DNA from: Dyadobacter subterraneus
GTDB lineage: Bacteria > Bacteroidota > Bacteroidia > Cytophagales > Spirosomataceae
Direction of reading: 5' to 3'
Assembly (NCBI RefSeq): GCF_015221875.1
Contig: NZ_JACYGY010000001.1
Coordinates: 2,892,501-2,956,500 of the forward strand
Length of the DNA stretch: 64,000 bases
Under the pieces are notes generated by a model. It worked only from the letters and a program-made list of their open reading frames with translations, searched no databases and was not told the DNA's origin. The position numbers were made by a program, and so were the translations under genes. The stretch's first letter is position 1. Every line of letters begins with the position of its first letter. Shown here piece after piece: positions 44,939 to 54,730 of this stretch.

Positions 44939-45832
44939 ATGAAAATTGTAGTAACAGGATCGACAGGACACATCAGCAAACCACTGACGGAAGAATTAGT
45001 ACAAAAAGGACATGCTGTAACGGTCATCAGCAGTAAGTCTGAAAAACAAAAAGAAATTGAAAACCTTGGTGCAATCGCTGCCATTGGTTCATTGGAAGAC
45101 GTAGATTTTCTGACTAAAACTTTTTCAGGTGCCGATGCTGTATACAGTATGGTGCCGCCAGCGAATTATTTTGATCATAACCTTGATTTAATTGCTTACT
45201 ATCACAATCTTGGTAATAACTATGCGCAAGCAATTAGTCAATCCGGCGTAAAGAAAGTTGTGAATCTCAGTACATTTGGCGCAGATCTGGAAAAGGATAA
45301 TGGGCTATTGCTCGGTGCGCATGATGTGGAAGAAATTCTGAACAAATTGCCTGAGGACGTAGCGATTACGCACGTTCGACCAACTTCTTTCTTCTACAAT
45401 TTGTACGCTTATACAGACATGATAAAACAAGCAGGTTTCATAGGCGCCAATTATGGTGCCGACGATGTCATTCCCTGGGTTGCGCCATTCGATATTGCCG
45501 TGGTTGTGGGTGAAGAATTGCTGACTCCTTTTAATGGAAGAAAAGCGCGTTACATCGCAAGTGAGGAGTTAACGGGAAATGAAACCGCCGCCATTTTAGG
45601 ATCAGCCATCGGAAAACCTGACCTGAAATGGATAATCATTCCTGAGGAGCAGGTACAAAGTGCTCTTGAAGGAATCGGAATGAATCCGGAAATTGCGTCG
45701 GGTATGGTTGAAATGTTCGGAAGTTTGCATAACGGGGTACTAGCTGCCGATTATAACCGCAACAAGCCGGCCGTTATGGGAAAAGTAAAACTGGTGGATT
45801 TCGCAAAGGAATTCGCTCTTGCCTTTAAATAA
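44939..45832 (+). CDS. NAD(P)-binding oxidoreductase, NmrA type
   Basis: A 297-residue atypical short-chain dehydrogenase. The nucleotide-binding motif is KIVVTGSTGHISKPL (residues 2-16), followed by GSLEDVDFLTKTFSGADAVYSMVPPANYF and a substrate domain with no clear catalytic triad. Relatives include quinone-oxidoreductase-like and NmrA redox-sensor proteins. I use the ATG at 44939. It lies 18 bases before an AraC regulator and probably forms an operon with it. Confidence 0.85.
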   Translation: MKIVVTGSTGHISKPLTEELVQKGHAVTVISSKSEKQKEIENLGAIAAIGSLEDVDFLTKTFSGADAVYSMVPPANYFDHNLDLIAYYHNLGNNYAQAISQSGVKKVVNLSTFGADLEKDNGLLLGAHDVEEILNKLPEDVAITHVRPTSFFYNLYAYTDMIKQAGFIGANYGADDVIPWVAPFDIAVVVGEELLTPFNGRKARYIASEELTGNETAAILGSAIGKPDLKWIIIPEEQVQSALEGIGMNPEIASGMVEMFGSLHNGVLAADYNRNKPAVMGKVKLVDFAKEFALAFK

Positions 45833-45850
45833 ATGTAAGTACATTGCACT

Positions 45851-46765
45851 ATGGCAAACCTGGAACCTTACAAGATTAAAACAATTGCTGACTGGCATCA
45901 GTTGAGGTATTTACCAAAACCTGAACATCCATTGATCAGTGTAATTAAATTTGAGCATGTGAAAGAGCTGCGCCAGGTGGAGCCGAAAAGCATCATAACC
46001 AATTTTTATACAATTGCGCTGAAACGAAGTTTTAATGCGAAGATGAGATACGGTCAGCAGGAATATGATTTTGATGAGGGAGTAATGTTTTTTATTTCAC
46101 CGGGCCAGGTTTTTTCAATTGAAATAGATAGGCAGATAGAACATTCGGGATGGTCTTTGCTGGTCCATCCCGACTTCCTCTGGAATACTTCCCTGGCTCA
46201 GAAAATAAAAAAATACGAGTATTTCAGCTACGCCGTTCACGAAGCCCTGCATCTTTCGGAAAAAGAAGAGGCCATGATCGCGGCTATTATGAAGAATATC
46301 GAGCAAGAATATCATTCCAATATTGATAATTTTAGTCAGGATGTTATTATTGCGCAATTGGAATTACTGTTAACATATGCCGACCGGTTTTATAACCGAC
46401 AGTTCATAACCAGAAAGATTACTAACCATAAAATCCTGGAAAAACTGGAAGAAATTCTGACAGCTTATTTCAACAGCGATTCTTTGGAAAAAAATGGATT
46501 ACCTTCTGTTCAGTATGTAGCGGAAGCTTTAAATGCCTCACCAAATTATTTAAGCGGACTGCTTAAATCACTGACCGGGCAAAGCACCCAGCATCATATT
46601 CATGATAAACTGATTGAAAAAGCAAAGGAAAAATTGTCTACCACAGACATGTCCGTTAGTGAAATTGCCTTTGCACTCGGGTTTGAGCATTCTCAATCTT
46701 TCAGTAAATTATTCAGAAATAAAACCAATTTGTCCCCATTGGAATTCAGGCAATCTTTCAACTGA
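45851..46765 (+). CDS. AraC family transcriptional regulator
   Basis: A 304-residue regulator with the same architecture as the AraC protein at 17819: an N-terminal sensing domain (MRYGQQEYDFDEGVMFFISPGQ) and a C-terminal AraC DNA-binding domain (SEIAFALGFEHSQSFSKLFRNKTNLSPLEFR). C-terminal halves of the two are about 70% identical by eye. It follows the NmrA oxidoreductase and probably controls that operon. A hairpin terminator follows. Confidence 0.9.
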   Translation: MANLEPYKIKTIADWHQLRYLPKPEHPLISVIKFEHVKELRQVEPKSIITNFYTIALKRSFNAKMRYGQQEYDFDEGVMFFISPGQVFSIEIDRQIEHSGWSLLVHPDFLWNTSLAQKIKKYEYFSYAVHEALHLSEKEEAMIAAIMKNIEQEYHSNIDNFSQDVIIAQLELLLTYADRFYNRQFITRKITNHKILEKLEEILTAYFNSDSLEKNGLPSVQYVAEALNASPNYLSGLLKSLTGQSTQHHIHDKLIEKAKEKLSTTDMSVSEIAFALGFEHSQSFSKLFRNKTNLSPLEFRQSFN

Positions 46766-46832
46766 TTATTGCTGATTTAGTATGAAAAAACCTGATCGAA
46801 CTGATAAGGGCTAATAACTAGTTATTTTAATC

Positions 46833-46869
46833 AATAAGCCTTCGAAATCTTAGATTTTGAAGGCTTATT
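46833..46869 (+). terminator. Terminator after the NmrA/AraC pair
   Basis: AATAAGCCTTCGAAATCT (46833-46850) pairs with AGATTTTGAAGGCTTATT (46852-46869) with one mismatch and almost no loop. A T-rich tail follows. Confidence 0.75.
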
Positions 46870-47399
46870 TTGTTTTGGAATCCGCTATAGTTTAAGTATA
46901 ATCTGCACTTTCAGAAAGACGATTCTGAAACGAAATTTAAACTCAAAAAGCAGTACATTAGTAAGCGTAAGTTTACACCGTTAGATCTGTGGTGTACCAT
47001 TTAGTAACATTTATTAATCGAAATTTTCCATTCGGACGACTGATTTTCTTAATCAAAAATGGAAATAAACAGGATTTGTCTTTAACTTGTCATAGGCTGA
47101 ATTAAGCCAGCGATGTTCCTGCCTCAGAAGAATATGATTTTTTGTAGAAGTAAAAAAGTAACTTTTTGTAAACTCATGTTCACAAGACATTAATAGTGGC
47201 TTTAAATTTTAAATATTATTAATACTTGCTTTGTCATACTTAATCTTGCTTCATTAATACGATCGCTAATATATGTGAATATTTTAATTTCATTTTAATT
47301 TAGCTTTAATACCATGCTAATCAATGTTGACGCTATTTGTAACCAGAACTCAACCACGATTGAACAACCACCTCACATAAGATTAAAGTTTTGCGGCCG
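46870..47399. other. Long non-coding upstream region
   Basis: 530 AT-rich bases with no gene. It probably carries the promoter of the 47400 gene and RND operon. I find no convincing regulator-binding site or small RNA by eye. Confidence 0.3.
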
Positions 47400-47825
47400 A
47401 TGATAAAGAAACTTAGATTCATATTACCACTGATTATTGTCTTGTTGAGTGGATATATTCAACATGGCAGTCGTGGATATAACGAATCTTTTTTTCTTTC
47501 TGCAATAAAAGATTTTGAAGGATCGGTATTTTCAAGCTGCGTTAGTCTACCCGTCAACCAAGGTTTCTCTGTTCAGTCCTTACCAACAGATTCTGAAAAC
47601 GGAAATATTAAGAATCATGCCACGGCTATTGAAGAGAAAGATGAGGAATTGGTTGCCTTCAGAAAACATCTGGAATTCGGCAACGAATTCTTCACTGATT
47701 TGTCTACAAATGTAGCGGCACGTTTTCGCCACTTTATCACACACCGGATATTTTTCTCTAAGAGTTTTTGTTATTTTCCATCATATAAAGCACTGTATCT
47801 TTTGTTAAAAGTATTCAGGATTTGA
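47400..47825 (+). CDS. Small exported protein, unknown
   Basis: A 141-residue protein with an N-terminal signal or anchor (KKLRFILPLIIVLLSGYIQHG). The body is mixed charge with an aromatic C-terminus rich in Phe, Lys and Tyr (FFSKSFCYFPSYKALYLLLKVFRI). The ATG at 47400 is chosen over a TTG at 47391. It lies 156 bases before the RND efflux operon. Not recognised; a relation to the efflux genes is only positional. Confidence 0.5.
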   Translation: MIKKLRFILPLIIVLLSGYIQHGSRGYNESFFLSAIKDFEGSVFSSCVSLPVNQGFSVQSLPTDSENGNIKNHATAIEEKDEELVAFRKHLEFGNEFFTDLSTNVAARFRHFITHRIFFSKSFCYFPSYKALYLLLKVFRI

Positions 47826-47981
47826 TAAGAATTTGATGGGAATTACGAATTGCCGGTTCTGCCATTTGTTAAGTGAAATTTACATTAACAGTCAGCAGAA
47901 AAGGTATCCGGAAGTGTTCAGAAGAACATACATTAAAAAAGAATTACCAAAACTCATATAGTATTAAATAACAAAATCATC

Positions 47982-49064
47982 ATGAAGAGAATTCTCATGG
48001 TCATTAGTTTGTGTGCGTTGTTGCTACATACAAGCTGTGAATCAAAAAAGGAAGAAAAGGAAGAAGAAACCGATTACCAGGTTACTAGTCCGTTGCAGAG
48101 GGACACTTTGGTCACAAAGGAGTATGTTGCACAAATCCATGCCATAAGCCATATTGAGCTAAGAGCATTGGAAAAGGGTTATCTTCAAAAAATCTATGTG
48201 GATGAGGGGCAATCGGTAAAGAAAGGTCAGCTTATGTTCCAGATCATGCCAATGATCTATCAGGCCGAAGCACAAAAAGCGCAGGCAGAAGCTAATTTCG
48301 CAGAAATCGAATACAAAAACACAAAGTCGCTTGCCGATAGCAATGTTGTTTCTAAAAATGAACTTGCACTGGGTAAAGCCAAATTTGATAAGGCAAAAGC
48401 AGAACTTGGATTGGCGAAGGCCCATTTAGGTTTTACTGAAATCAGAGCTCCTTTCAATGGTATCATGGATCATTTCCAGGGACGGTTGGGAAGTCTTGTA
48501 GATGAAGGCGATTTGCTTACAACATTATCAGACAACAGCAAAATGTGGGTTTACTATAACGTACCGGAAGCTGAATATCTTGATTACAAAACCAAGATCA
48601 GCAAAGAAGGTCCGTTAAAAGTGGAATTGCTGATGGCAAACAATAAATTGTTTGATTACCCTGGATATGTTGAAACGATTGAGGCCGACTTTAACAACGA
48701 AACAGGTAACATCGCTTTCAGAGCAACCTTCCCTAATCCAAAAGGATTGTTGAGACATGGTGAAACTGGTAACATCCAGGTGAAGCTTCCGTACAAAGAT
48801 GCGCTTATCATCCCTCAGAAAGCTACTTTCGAGGTTCTTGAAAAGAAATATGTCTATGTGCTTGATAAAGACAATGTGGTTAAATCAAGAGAAATAACGA
48901 TAGCAGCTGAGTTGCCGCACATTTTTGTCGTTAAATCAGGTTTGAATAAGAGTGACAAAATCCTTCTTGAAGGTTTACGTCAGGTGCACGAAAATGAAAA
49001 AATTCATACAAAATTCGTTAAGCCTGATTCTGTTATCTCTCATTTAAGTCTGTATGCCGAATAG
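47982..49064 (+). CDS. RND efflux periplasmic adaptor (membrane fusion protein)
   Basis: A 360-residue HlyD/AcrA-type adaptor lipoprotein (lipobox LLLHTSCESK, lipid Cys19). The biotinyl-lipoyl half (ELRALEKGYLQKIYVDEGQSVKKGQ), a coiled-coil hairpin (about residues 85-150, rich in Ala/Lys/Glu), the second lipoyl half (LGFTEIRAPFNGIMD) and the barrel domain (LRHGETGNIQV) are in order. It links the inner-membrane pump to the outer-membrane channel, both encoded downstream. The substrate is unknown. Confidence 0.93.
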   Translation: MKRILMVISLCALLLHTSCESKKEEKEEETDYQVTSPLQRDTLVTKEYVAQIHAISHIELRALEKGYLQKIYVDEGQSVKKGQLMFQIMPMIYQAEAQKAQAEANFAEIEYKNTKSLADSNVVSKNELALGKAKFDKAKAELGLAKAHLGFTEIRAPFNGIMDHFQGRLGSLVDEGDLLTTLSDNSKMWVYYNVPEAEYLDYKTKISKEGPLKVELLMANNKLFDYPGYVETIEADFNNETGNIAFRATFPNPKGLLRHGETGNIQVKLPYKDALIIPQKATFEVLEKKYVYVLDKDNVVKSREITIAAELPHIFVVKSGLNKSDKILLEGLRQVHENEKIHTKFVKPDSVISHLSLYAE

Positions 49065-49090
49065 TTAGGTATTTAAAATAGCCAAAAGAC

Positions 49091-52000
49091 ATGTTCAATC
49101 AATTCATACGAAGACCTGTATTCGCTATTGTGATTTCGATCATGATAGTATTTATAGGCATCCTGGCAATTGAGAAATTACCTATTTCCCAGTTCCCGGA
49201 CATTGCCCCAACGACAGTAAACATTTTTATAGCTTATCCTGGTGCGAGTGCTGATGTACTCGTTAAGTCCACGCTTATCACCCTTGAACAGGCGATCAAC
49301 GGGGTTCAGGACATGCGTTATATCGCAACCGATGCAACCAGTGCTGGTGAGGCTACGCTCAGGATTATCTTCGAGCCCGGGACCGACCCCAACGTTGCTG
49401 TAATCCGGGTTAAAACAAGGGTGGATCAGGTTATGCCACTTTTGCCGGAACTTGTTCAGCGCGAGGGGGTTATTATTTCGCCCGTACAGCCTAGTATGTT
49501 GATGTACGTTAACCTTTACTCGAAAGAGAAAAGCATTGACGAAAAATTCCTTTTCAACTACGCCACTGTTAAAATGATCCCTGAAATTCAGCGGACCAAA
49601 GGTATAGCAAGAGCGCAGATATTGGGTAGTAGAAGATATGCGATGCGTCTTTGGTTAAATCCGGAACGTATGCGTGCTTATAATATCTCGACAGAAGAAG
49701 TAATGAAAGCAGTAGGCGAGCAAAGTATTGTTGGTCGTCCGGGTCGGATTGGTCAAAGTTCTGGTATCGCTGCACAATCTCTGGAATATGTACTAACCTA
49801 CAAAGGTCGGTATGATAAGCCAGAAGAATATGAGGGAATTATCATACGTGCAAATTCAAATGGTGAGAGTATCCACCTTCGGGATATTGCAAAAGTTGAG
49901 TTAGGTAGTGAATTCTTTGATATTTATTCCAACCTTGATGGTCATCCTTCGGCGGCCATCGTGTTAAGACAAAACTATGGTAGTAATGCCAGCGACGTAA
50001 TTGAAGAAGTAAAAAAGAAGCTTGAAGTGATGAAGGAATCTTTTCCTCCGGGAGTGGATTACAAAATCAGTTATGACGTTTCGAATTTCCTTGATGCGTC
50101 CATCGAGCAGGTTATTGACACTTTACGTGATGCGTTTATCCTGGTTGCCCTGGTAGTTTTTGTATTCCTTGGCGACTGGCGTTCAACTTTGATTCCGATC
50201 CTTGCGGTTCCGGTGTCTTTGGTCGGGGCGTTCTTTGTGATACAGGCATTTGGGCTTTCCATCAACCTGATCACACTTTTTGCCCTTGTACTTGCGATTG
50301 GTATTGTTGTGGATGATGCGATTGTCGTCGTCGAGGCCGTCCATGCGAAGTTTGAAGAAGAGCCCGGTATCTCGCCGTATAATGCGGTGAAAAAGGTACT
50401 TTCCGAAATCAGTGGTGCGATTATCGCTATCACAGCCGTAATGGTGTCGGTATTCCTTCCGATTTCGTTCATGTCTGGTCCGGTTGGTACTTTCTACCGA
50501 CAATTCTCGATCACGATGGCTAGTTCGATTGTAATTTCGGCCTTGATCGCCTTGACACTTACTCCGGTATTGTGCGCCATGCTGCTTCAAAATCACCATG
50601 GACATGAGAAAAAGAAAAACATACTTACAAAAGCGCTTGACAGTTTCAACCGTGTATTTGATAAACTTACAGGAAGATATGTAAGCTTGTTGAAAGGAAT
50701 TGTTAGCCGCAGATTTGTTACCTGGGCAGTATTATTAGCATTCTGCGCCGGAATCATTTTTGTGAATAAAATTCTGCCGGCAGGGTTTATTCCCAATGAG
50801 GATCAGAGTACGATTTACGCGATTATCCAGACACCTCCGGGTTCTACACTTGAAAAAACGAACGAAGTTTCAAGACGTCTTCAAAAGATTTGCGAAGAAG
50901 TGGGGGGAATTGAATCGGTATCTTCTCTTGCGGGTTACGAGATCATGACAGAGGGACGGGGTTCTAACGCCGGTACTTGTTTGATCAACTTGAAACCTTG
51001 GGGAGATCGTGACAAGAACGTGAAGGAAATCATGGAAGAGCTTGAATCAAAAACAAGAGGTCTTGGAGCCGTGGTTGAATTCTTCGAACCACCAGCGATT
51101 CCTGGTTTTGGTACTTCGGGTGGTTTCTCGATGCGTTTGCTGGATAAAAATTCGGAGACAAATTACGCCGAGTTTGATAAGATCAACAAGCAATTCATGG
51201 CAGATCTTGCAAAACGTCCTGAACTTACAGGTTTATTTACATTCTTCGCTGCGAATTACCCTCAGTACGAATTGCAGATTGACAACCAGCTTGCCATGCA
51301 AAAAGGAGTTTCGATCGGAAAAGCGATGGACAACCTGAACATCATGATTGGTAGTACATACGAACAAGGTTTTACAAGATTTAACCAGTTCTTTAAAGTA
51401 TATGTGCAGTCTGATCCAAGTTTCAGACGACTTCCATCGGATTTGTTAAAGCTTTTTGTTAAAAATGATTCGGGAGAAATGGTACCTTATTCGTCATTCA
51501 TGACTTTGAAAAAAGGTCAGGGTCCTAACGAGATTACACGTTTCAACTTGTACAATTCAGCAGCGATCCAGGGTCTTCCGGCCAAAGGTTACACAACTGC
51601 TGATGCAATTGCAGCCATTCGTGAAGTTTCAGCCAAGACATTACCAAAAGGATACGATATCGCATTTGAAGGTCTTTCTTATGATGAATCGATTCGTGGA
51701 AATGAGTCTCTTGTCGTGTTCATGATCGTATTAGCGTTCGTATACTTTGTCTTGGCGGCGCAGTATGAAAGTTTCATTATTCCTTTCGCGGTAGTATTAT
51801 CGCTGCCGGTTGGGGTATTTGGTTCATTCCTGCTTCTGAAACTGATGGGTCTTGAAAATAACATTTATGCTCAGATCGGTCTGATCATGCTGGTTGGTTT
51901 ATTAGGTAAAAATGCCGTATTGATTGTAGAGTTTGCTGTCCAGAAACGTCAGCAGGGTGATACAATCCTGAACGCAGCCATTGAAGGAGCAAAAGTTCGT

Positions 52001-52297
52001 TTCCGTCCTATCCTGATGACATCATTCGCATTCGTTGCCGGTTTGATACCTTTGATCAGTGCGTCAGGTGCAGGTGCTATTGGTAACCGTACAATCGGTG
52101 CTTCGGCCATGGGTGGTATGTTATTCGGAACGATTTTCGGGGTAATCATCATTCCTGGATTGTACTTTATATTTGGCAATTTGGCCGATGGTAGAAAAAT
52201 GATCAAAGATGAAGAGGACGGCTCGTTGTCTGAGCAGTTTGTTCACGCAATCGACGCATTCCCTCAAACAAATGAACCTCATAATGATGCGCAATAA
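49091..52297 (+). CDS. RND efflux pump permease (HAE1/AcrB family)
   Basis: A 1068-residue proton-driven inner-membrane pump. The N-terminus (FIRRPVFAIVISIMIVFIGILA, LPISQFPDIAPTTV) and the proton-relay pair in GIVVDDAIVVVEAV (helix 4) are typical of HAE1 exporters such as AcrB. Twelve membrane segments and two large periplasmic loops are visible. It lies in an adaptor-pump-channel operon. Drugs, bile-like compounds or solvents are possible substrates. Confidence 0.95.
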   Translation: MFNQFIRRPVFAIVISIMIVFIGILAIEKLPISQFPDIAPTTVNIFIAYPGASADVLVKSTLITLEQAINGVQDMRYIATDATSAGEATLRIIFEPGTDPNVAVIRVKTRVDQVMPLLPELVQREGVIISPVQPSMLMYVNLYSKEKSIDEKFLFNYATVKMIPEIQRTKGIARAQILGSRRYAMRLWLNPERMRAYNISTEEVMKAVGEQSIVGRPGRIGQSSGIAAQSLEYVLTYKGRYDKPEEYEGIIIRANSNGESIHLRDIAKVELGSEFFDIYSNLDGHPSAAIVLRQNYGSNASDVIEEVKKKLEVMKESFPPGVDYKISYDVSNFLDASIEQVIDTLRDAFILVALVVFVFLGDWRSTLIPILAVPVSLVGAFFVIQAFGLSINLITLFALVLAIGIVVDDAIVVVEAVHAKFEEEPGISPYNAVKKVLSEISGAIIAITAVMVSVFLPISFMSGPVGTFYRQFSITMASSIVISALIALTLTPVLCAMLLQNHHGHEKKKNILTKALDSFNRVFDKLTGRYVSLLKGIVSRRFVTWAVLLAFCAGIIFVNKILPAGFIPNEDQSTIYAIIQTPPGSTLEKTNEVSRRLQKICEEVGGIESVSSLAGYEIMTEGRGSNAGTCLINLKPWGDRDKNVKEIMEELESKTRGLGAVVEFFEPPAIPGFGTSGGFSMRLLDKNSETNYAEFDKINKQFMADLAKRPELTGLFTFFAANYPQYELQIDNQLAMQKGVSIGKAMDNLNIMIGSTYEQGFTRFNQFFKVYVQSDPSFRRLPSDLLKLFVKNDSGEMVPYSSFMTLKKGQGPNEITRFNLYNSAAIQGLPAKGYTTADAIAAIREVSAKTLPKGYDIAFEGLSYDESIRGNESLVVFMIVLAFVYFVLAAQYESFIIPFAVVLSLPVGVFGSFLLLKLMGLENNIYAQIGLIMLVGLLGKNAVLIVEFAVQKRQQGDTILNAAIEGAKVRFRPILMTSFAFVAGLIPLISASGAGAIGNRTIGASAMGGMLFGTIFGVIIIPGLYFIFGNLADGRKMIKDEEDGSLSEQFVHAIDAFPQTNEPHNDAQ

Positions 52298-53720
52298 AAG
52301 AATATTAAGTTGGGTCGGGATAGCATTTATATCCCTCGCTTACACCGCCTGTAAGGCGCCAACTCTGGTTACGAAAACCGAAAATAAAGCAGTACCTGTG
52401 AGCTATACCGGCTCACAGGACTCAACGAACGTAGGAAAACTTTCCTGGAAAACTTACTTTACGGATAGTGCACTGGTAGCTCTGATCGATCAGGGACTGC
52501 AAGGCAACCAGGAATTGAATATCACATTGCAGGAAATCCAGATTGCCAATAATGAGATTATGGCAAGAAAAGGGGAGTACATGCCTTTCGTGAATCTGGG
52601 TGGAGCTGCTGGTGTTGAAAAGGCATCGCGTTATACACTTCCGGGTGCTACGGAGGAGGTCACTGAAATAAAGCCTGGAAAGAAAACGCCGGATCCTTTA
52701 TCTGATTTTCGTTTTGGCGCTACGGCCTCCTGGGAAATCGATATCTGGCATAAATTAAGAAATGCAAAGAAGGCTGCTGCTTACCGCTATCTGTCATCAG
52801 TAGATGGTAAAAATTTCACAGTGACGAATGTTGTTTCAGAAATTGCCAGTAACTATTACGAATTATTGGCCTTGGATGCACAGCTGGAAATTTTGCAGAG
52901 AAACATTGATATTCAGAATAACGCCCTGAAAATTGTCAAAATGGAGAAAGAAGCAACCCGTGTAACGGAACTGGCTGTAAAGCGGTTTCAGGCGCAGGTG
53001 CTGAATACTCAAAATCTGCAATACGATATCAGACAAAAGATTGTTGAAGCGGAAAACCGTATTAATTTTCTTCTTGGCCGGTATCCACAGCCGGTTGTGA
53101 GAACACATCAGAATTTTGAAACACTGATGCCAACGATTATCCAGACTGGTATTCCTACTCAGTTATTGGAAAATCGTCCGGATGTTAAACAGGCAGAGAA
53201 TGATCTTGCAGCTGCAAAACTTGATGTTCAGGTTGCAAAAGCGAATTTTTATCCTCGCCTTGGTCTTTCAGCGGTACTTGGTTTCCAATCGTTCAATCCG
53301 GTTTATCTTGCAAAAATGCCTAAGTCGATCATTACTTCTTTTGCAGCGGATATGGCAGGACCGTTGGTTAACAAGAATTTAATTAAAGCCACTTATTACA
53401 GTGCAAATGCCAAGCAGATTCAGGCCGTTTACAATTATGAACGTACTGTTTTGAACGCTTATATTGAGGTGGCAAACCAGATTTCAAGAATTGGTAACCT
53501 TGAAAGAAGTTATGAACTGAAAAAGAGCGAAGTGGATGCACTTACAGAGTCAATCAATATTTCAAATCGTCTTTTTGCTTCGGCGAGAGCAGATTACATG
53601 GAAGTACTTTTGACCCAACGTGACGCACTTGAATCAAGATTCGATCTTATTGAAACAAGAATGAACCAGATGAATGCAACGGTAAGTATCTACCGTGCAT
53701 TAGGAGGTGGATGGAGATAA
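52284..53720 (+). CDS. TolC/NodT family outer-membrane efflux lipoprotein
   Basis: An outer-membrane channel of 478 residues from the chosen ATG. The lipobox is FISLAYTACKAP and two OEP repeats follow (NITLQEIQIANNEIMARKGEYMPFVNLGG; LENRPDVKQAENDLAAAKLDVQVAKANFYPRLGLS). The gene overlaps the pump's end by 14 bases. An in-frame ATG at 52272 and one at 52287 are alternatives; a longer frame to 52209 is unlikely because it lacks a leader. It completes the tripartite RND system. Confidence 0.92.
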   Translation: MMRNKRILSWVGIAFISLAYTACKAPTLVTKTENKAVPVSYTGSQDSTNVGKLSWKTYFTDSALVALIDQGLQGNQELNITLQEIQIANNEIMARKGEYMPFVNLGGAAGVEKASRYTLPGATEEVTEIKPGKKTPDPLSDFRFGATASWEIDIWHKLRNAKKAAAYRYLSSVDGKNFTVTNVVSEIASNYYELLALDAQLEILQRNIDIQNNALKIVKMEKEATRVTELAVKRFQAQVLNTQNLQYDIRQKIVEAENRINFLLGRYPQPVVRTHQNFETLMPTIIQTGIPTQLLENRPDVKQAENDLAAAKLDVQVAKANFYPRLGLSAVLGFQSFNPVYLAKMPKSIITSFAADMAGPLVNKNLIKATYYSANAKQIQAVYNYERTVLNAYIEVANQISRIGNLERSYELKKSEVDALTESINISNRLFASARADYMEVLLTQRDALESRFDLIETRMNQMNATVSIYRALGGGWR

Positions 53721-53770
53721 TAAAATGCAAAGGTCATCTTAGCAGATTAATTTCCAGTATAAATCAAAAG

Positions 53771-53808
53771 AAATGGTTGCCGGAAGTCTGGCAACCATTT
53801 CTTTTTTT
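53771..53808 (+). terminator. Terminator of the RND operon
   Basis: AAATGGTTGCC (53771-53781) pairs with GGCAACCATTT (53790-53800), followed by a T-run. An intrinsic terminator. Confidence 0.85.
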
Positions 53809-53821
53809 GAACCAATCCTAA

Positions 53822-53865
53822 TGACAACTCCTGACCATAAGTGACCACCCTTGACAATTCCTGAC
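53822..53865. repeat. Short direct repeat with 30-bp period
   Basis: TGACAACTCCTGAC (53822-53835) and TGACAATTCCTGAC (53852-53865) match at 13 of 14 positions, 30 bp apart, with a related GTGACCACCC between them. It lies between the RND terminator and the XRE gene's end. Confidence 0.5.
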
Positions 53866-53883
53866 TACAAAATTAGCAAAATC

Positions 53884-54117
53884 CTAATCCTCCGAAATTT
53901 CCACCTCCACATCACTTTCCACATATTCCAAAATATCACCCGGCTGACAATTCAATACTTTGCAGATAGCATCCAGAGTACTAAATCGAATTGCTTTTGC
54001 TTTTCCGGTTTTAAGGATTGACAAATTTGCAAGGGTCAATCCCACTTTATCAGAAAGTTCATTTAATGACATTTTCCGTTTAGCCATCATCACATCCAAA
54101 TTTACAATAACGGCCAT
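53884..54117 (-). CDS. XRE-type helix-turn-helix regulator
   Basis: A 77-residue Cro/CI-like DNA-binding protein: MSLNELSDKVGLTLANLSILKTGKAKAIRFSTLDAICKVLNCQPGDILEY contains the complete helix-turn-helix (residues 16-65), with a short acidic tail. It is the YozG-like partner usually found next to DUF2975 proteins, whose gene lies three bases upstream. Probably it regulates this pair. Confidence 0.88.
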   Translation of the reverse strand: MAVIVNLDVMMAKRKMSLNELSDKVGLTLANLSILKTGKAKAIRFSTLDAICKVLNCQPGDILEYVESDVEVEISED

Positions 54118-54120
54118 GTT

Positions 54121-54651
54121 TTATACAGTAAGGTCATTTTCCGATTGAATTTCTACACCACGCTTGAATACCTGAGAAATAATAAATACCAGTCCTGCAA
54201 TGAAAATAAATTCATCAGCTGCCAATTTCTCACTATTTATTCCAGCTGTTTTAAGCAACCTGCCAACGTTTTCGTTGTTGAGCAACGCAACAATCCAGAT
54301 TCCGAGTAAAATATAACTGATCCTTTCAAGGATATGAACCACTTCAATTTTAAACGGATTCACCAGATTTACCTTTGAAAGTGCGGTTATCAGCAAATAC
54401 AAAACATACGCCTTCATAGCCGATACTGCAAGAATAAAGGAAACTACGTAAGTATATTGCCAAATACTGAATTCCCGGAGCTCCTCTAAATTCAGATTTT
54501 TATACAAATTTTTCGCTGCCTCCGGATTAATACAGCTTACCACGTAAGACACCAGAATTGCGCCTGTTTCTATCATTAAACCAACAAATGCTATCCATGT
54601 CAGGACATACATTACATCTAAAATCTGCTTTGTTCTTGTATCGTTTCTCAT
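54121..54651 (-). CDS. DUF2975 membrane protein
   Basis: A 176-residue protein with four membrane helices (VLTWIAFVGLMIETGAILVSYVV; YTYVVSFILAVSAMKAYVLYLLI; RISYILLGIWIVALL; FIFIAGLVFIISQVF). The DUF2975 family and the frequent partnership with a small XRE regulator are recognised from established knowledge. I use the ATG at 54651, immediately downstream of a good promoter. Function unknown; such pairs often behave as stress- or growth-linked regulatory units. Confidence 0.88.
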   Translation of the reverse strand: MRNDTRTKQILDVMYVLTWIAFVGLMIETGAILVSYVVSCINPEAAKNLYKNLNLEELREFSIWQYTYVVSFILAVSAMKAYVLYLLITALSKVNLVNPFKIEVVHILERISYILLGIWIVALLNNENVGRLLKTAGINSEKLAADEFIFIAGLVFIISQVFKRGVEIQSENDLTV

Positions 54652-54671
54652 AATATTGTTGTTTGAAGAAA

Positions 54672-54730
54672 CAAATATAGGTAGATATTTATTGTTTATC
54701 AATAAATAAAAATTCTTTTTCGATAAACAA
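54672..54730 (-). promoter_or_regulatory. Promoter and inverted-repeat operator for DUF2975/XRE
   Basis: On the minus strand the promoter is TTG (54702-54700), a 20-bp spacer, then TATATTTG (54679-54672), a full Bacteroidota match. Two perfect 9-bp inverted half-sites, TTGTTTATC (54692-54700) and GATAAACAA (54722-54730), have centres 30 bp apart, about three helical turns. The first covers the -33 element, so XRE binding would block transcription. Autoregulation is inferred. Confidence 0.65.

Noticed and set aside
50183..50605. Open frames opposite the RND pump gene
   Set aside because: They lie entirely inside a well-supported gene with strong protein motifs and are shadow frames.
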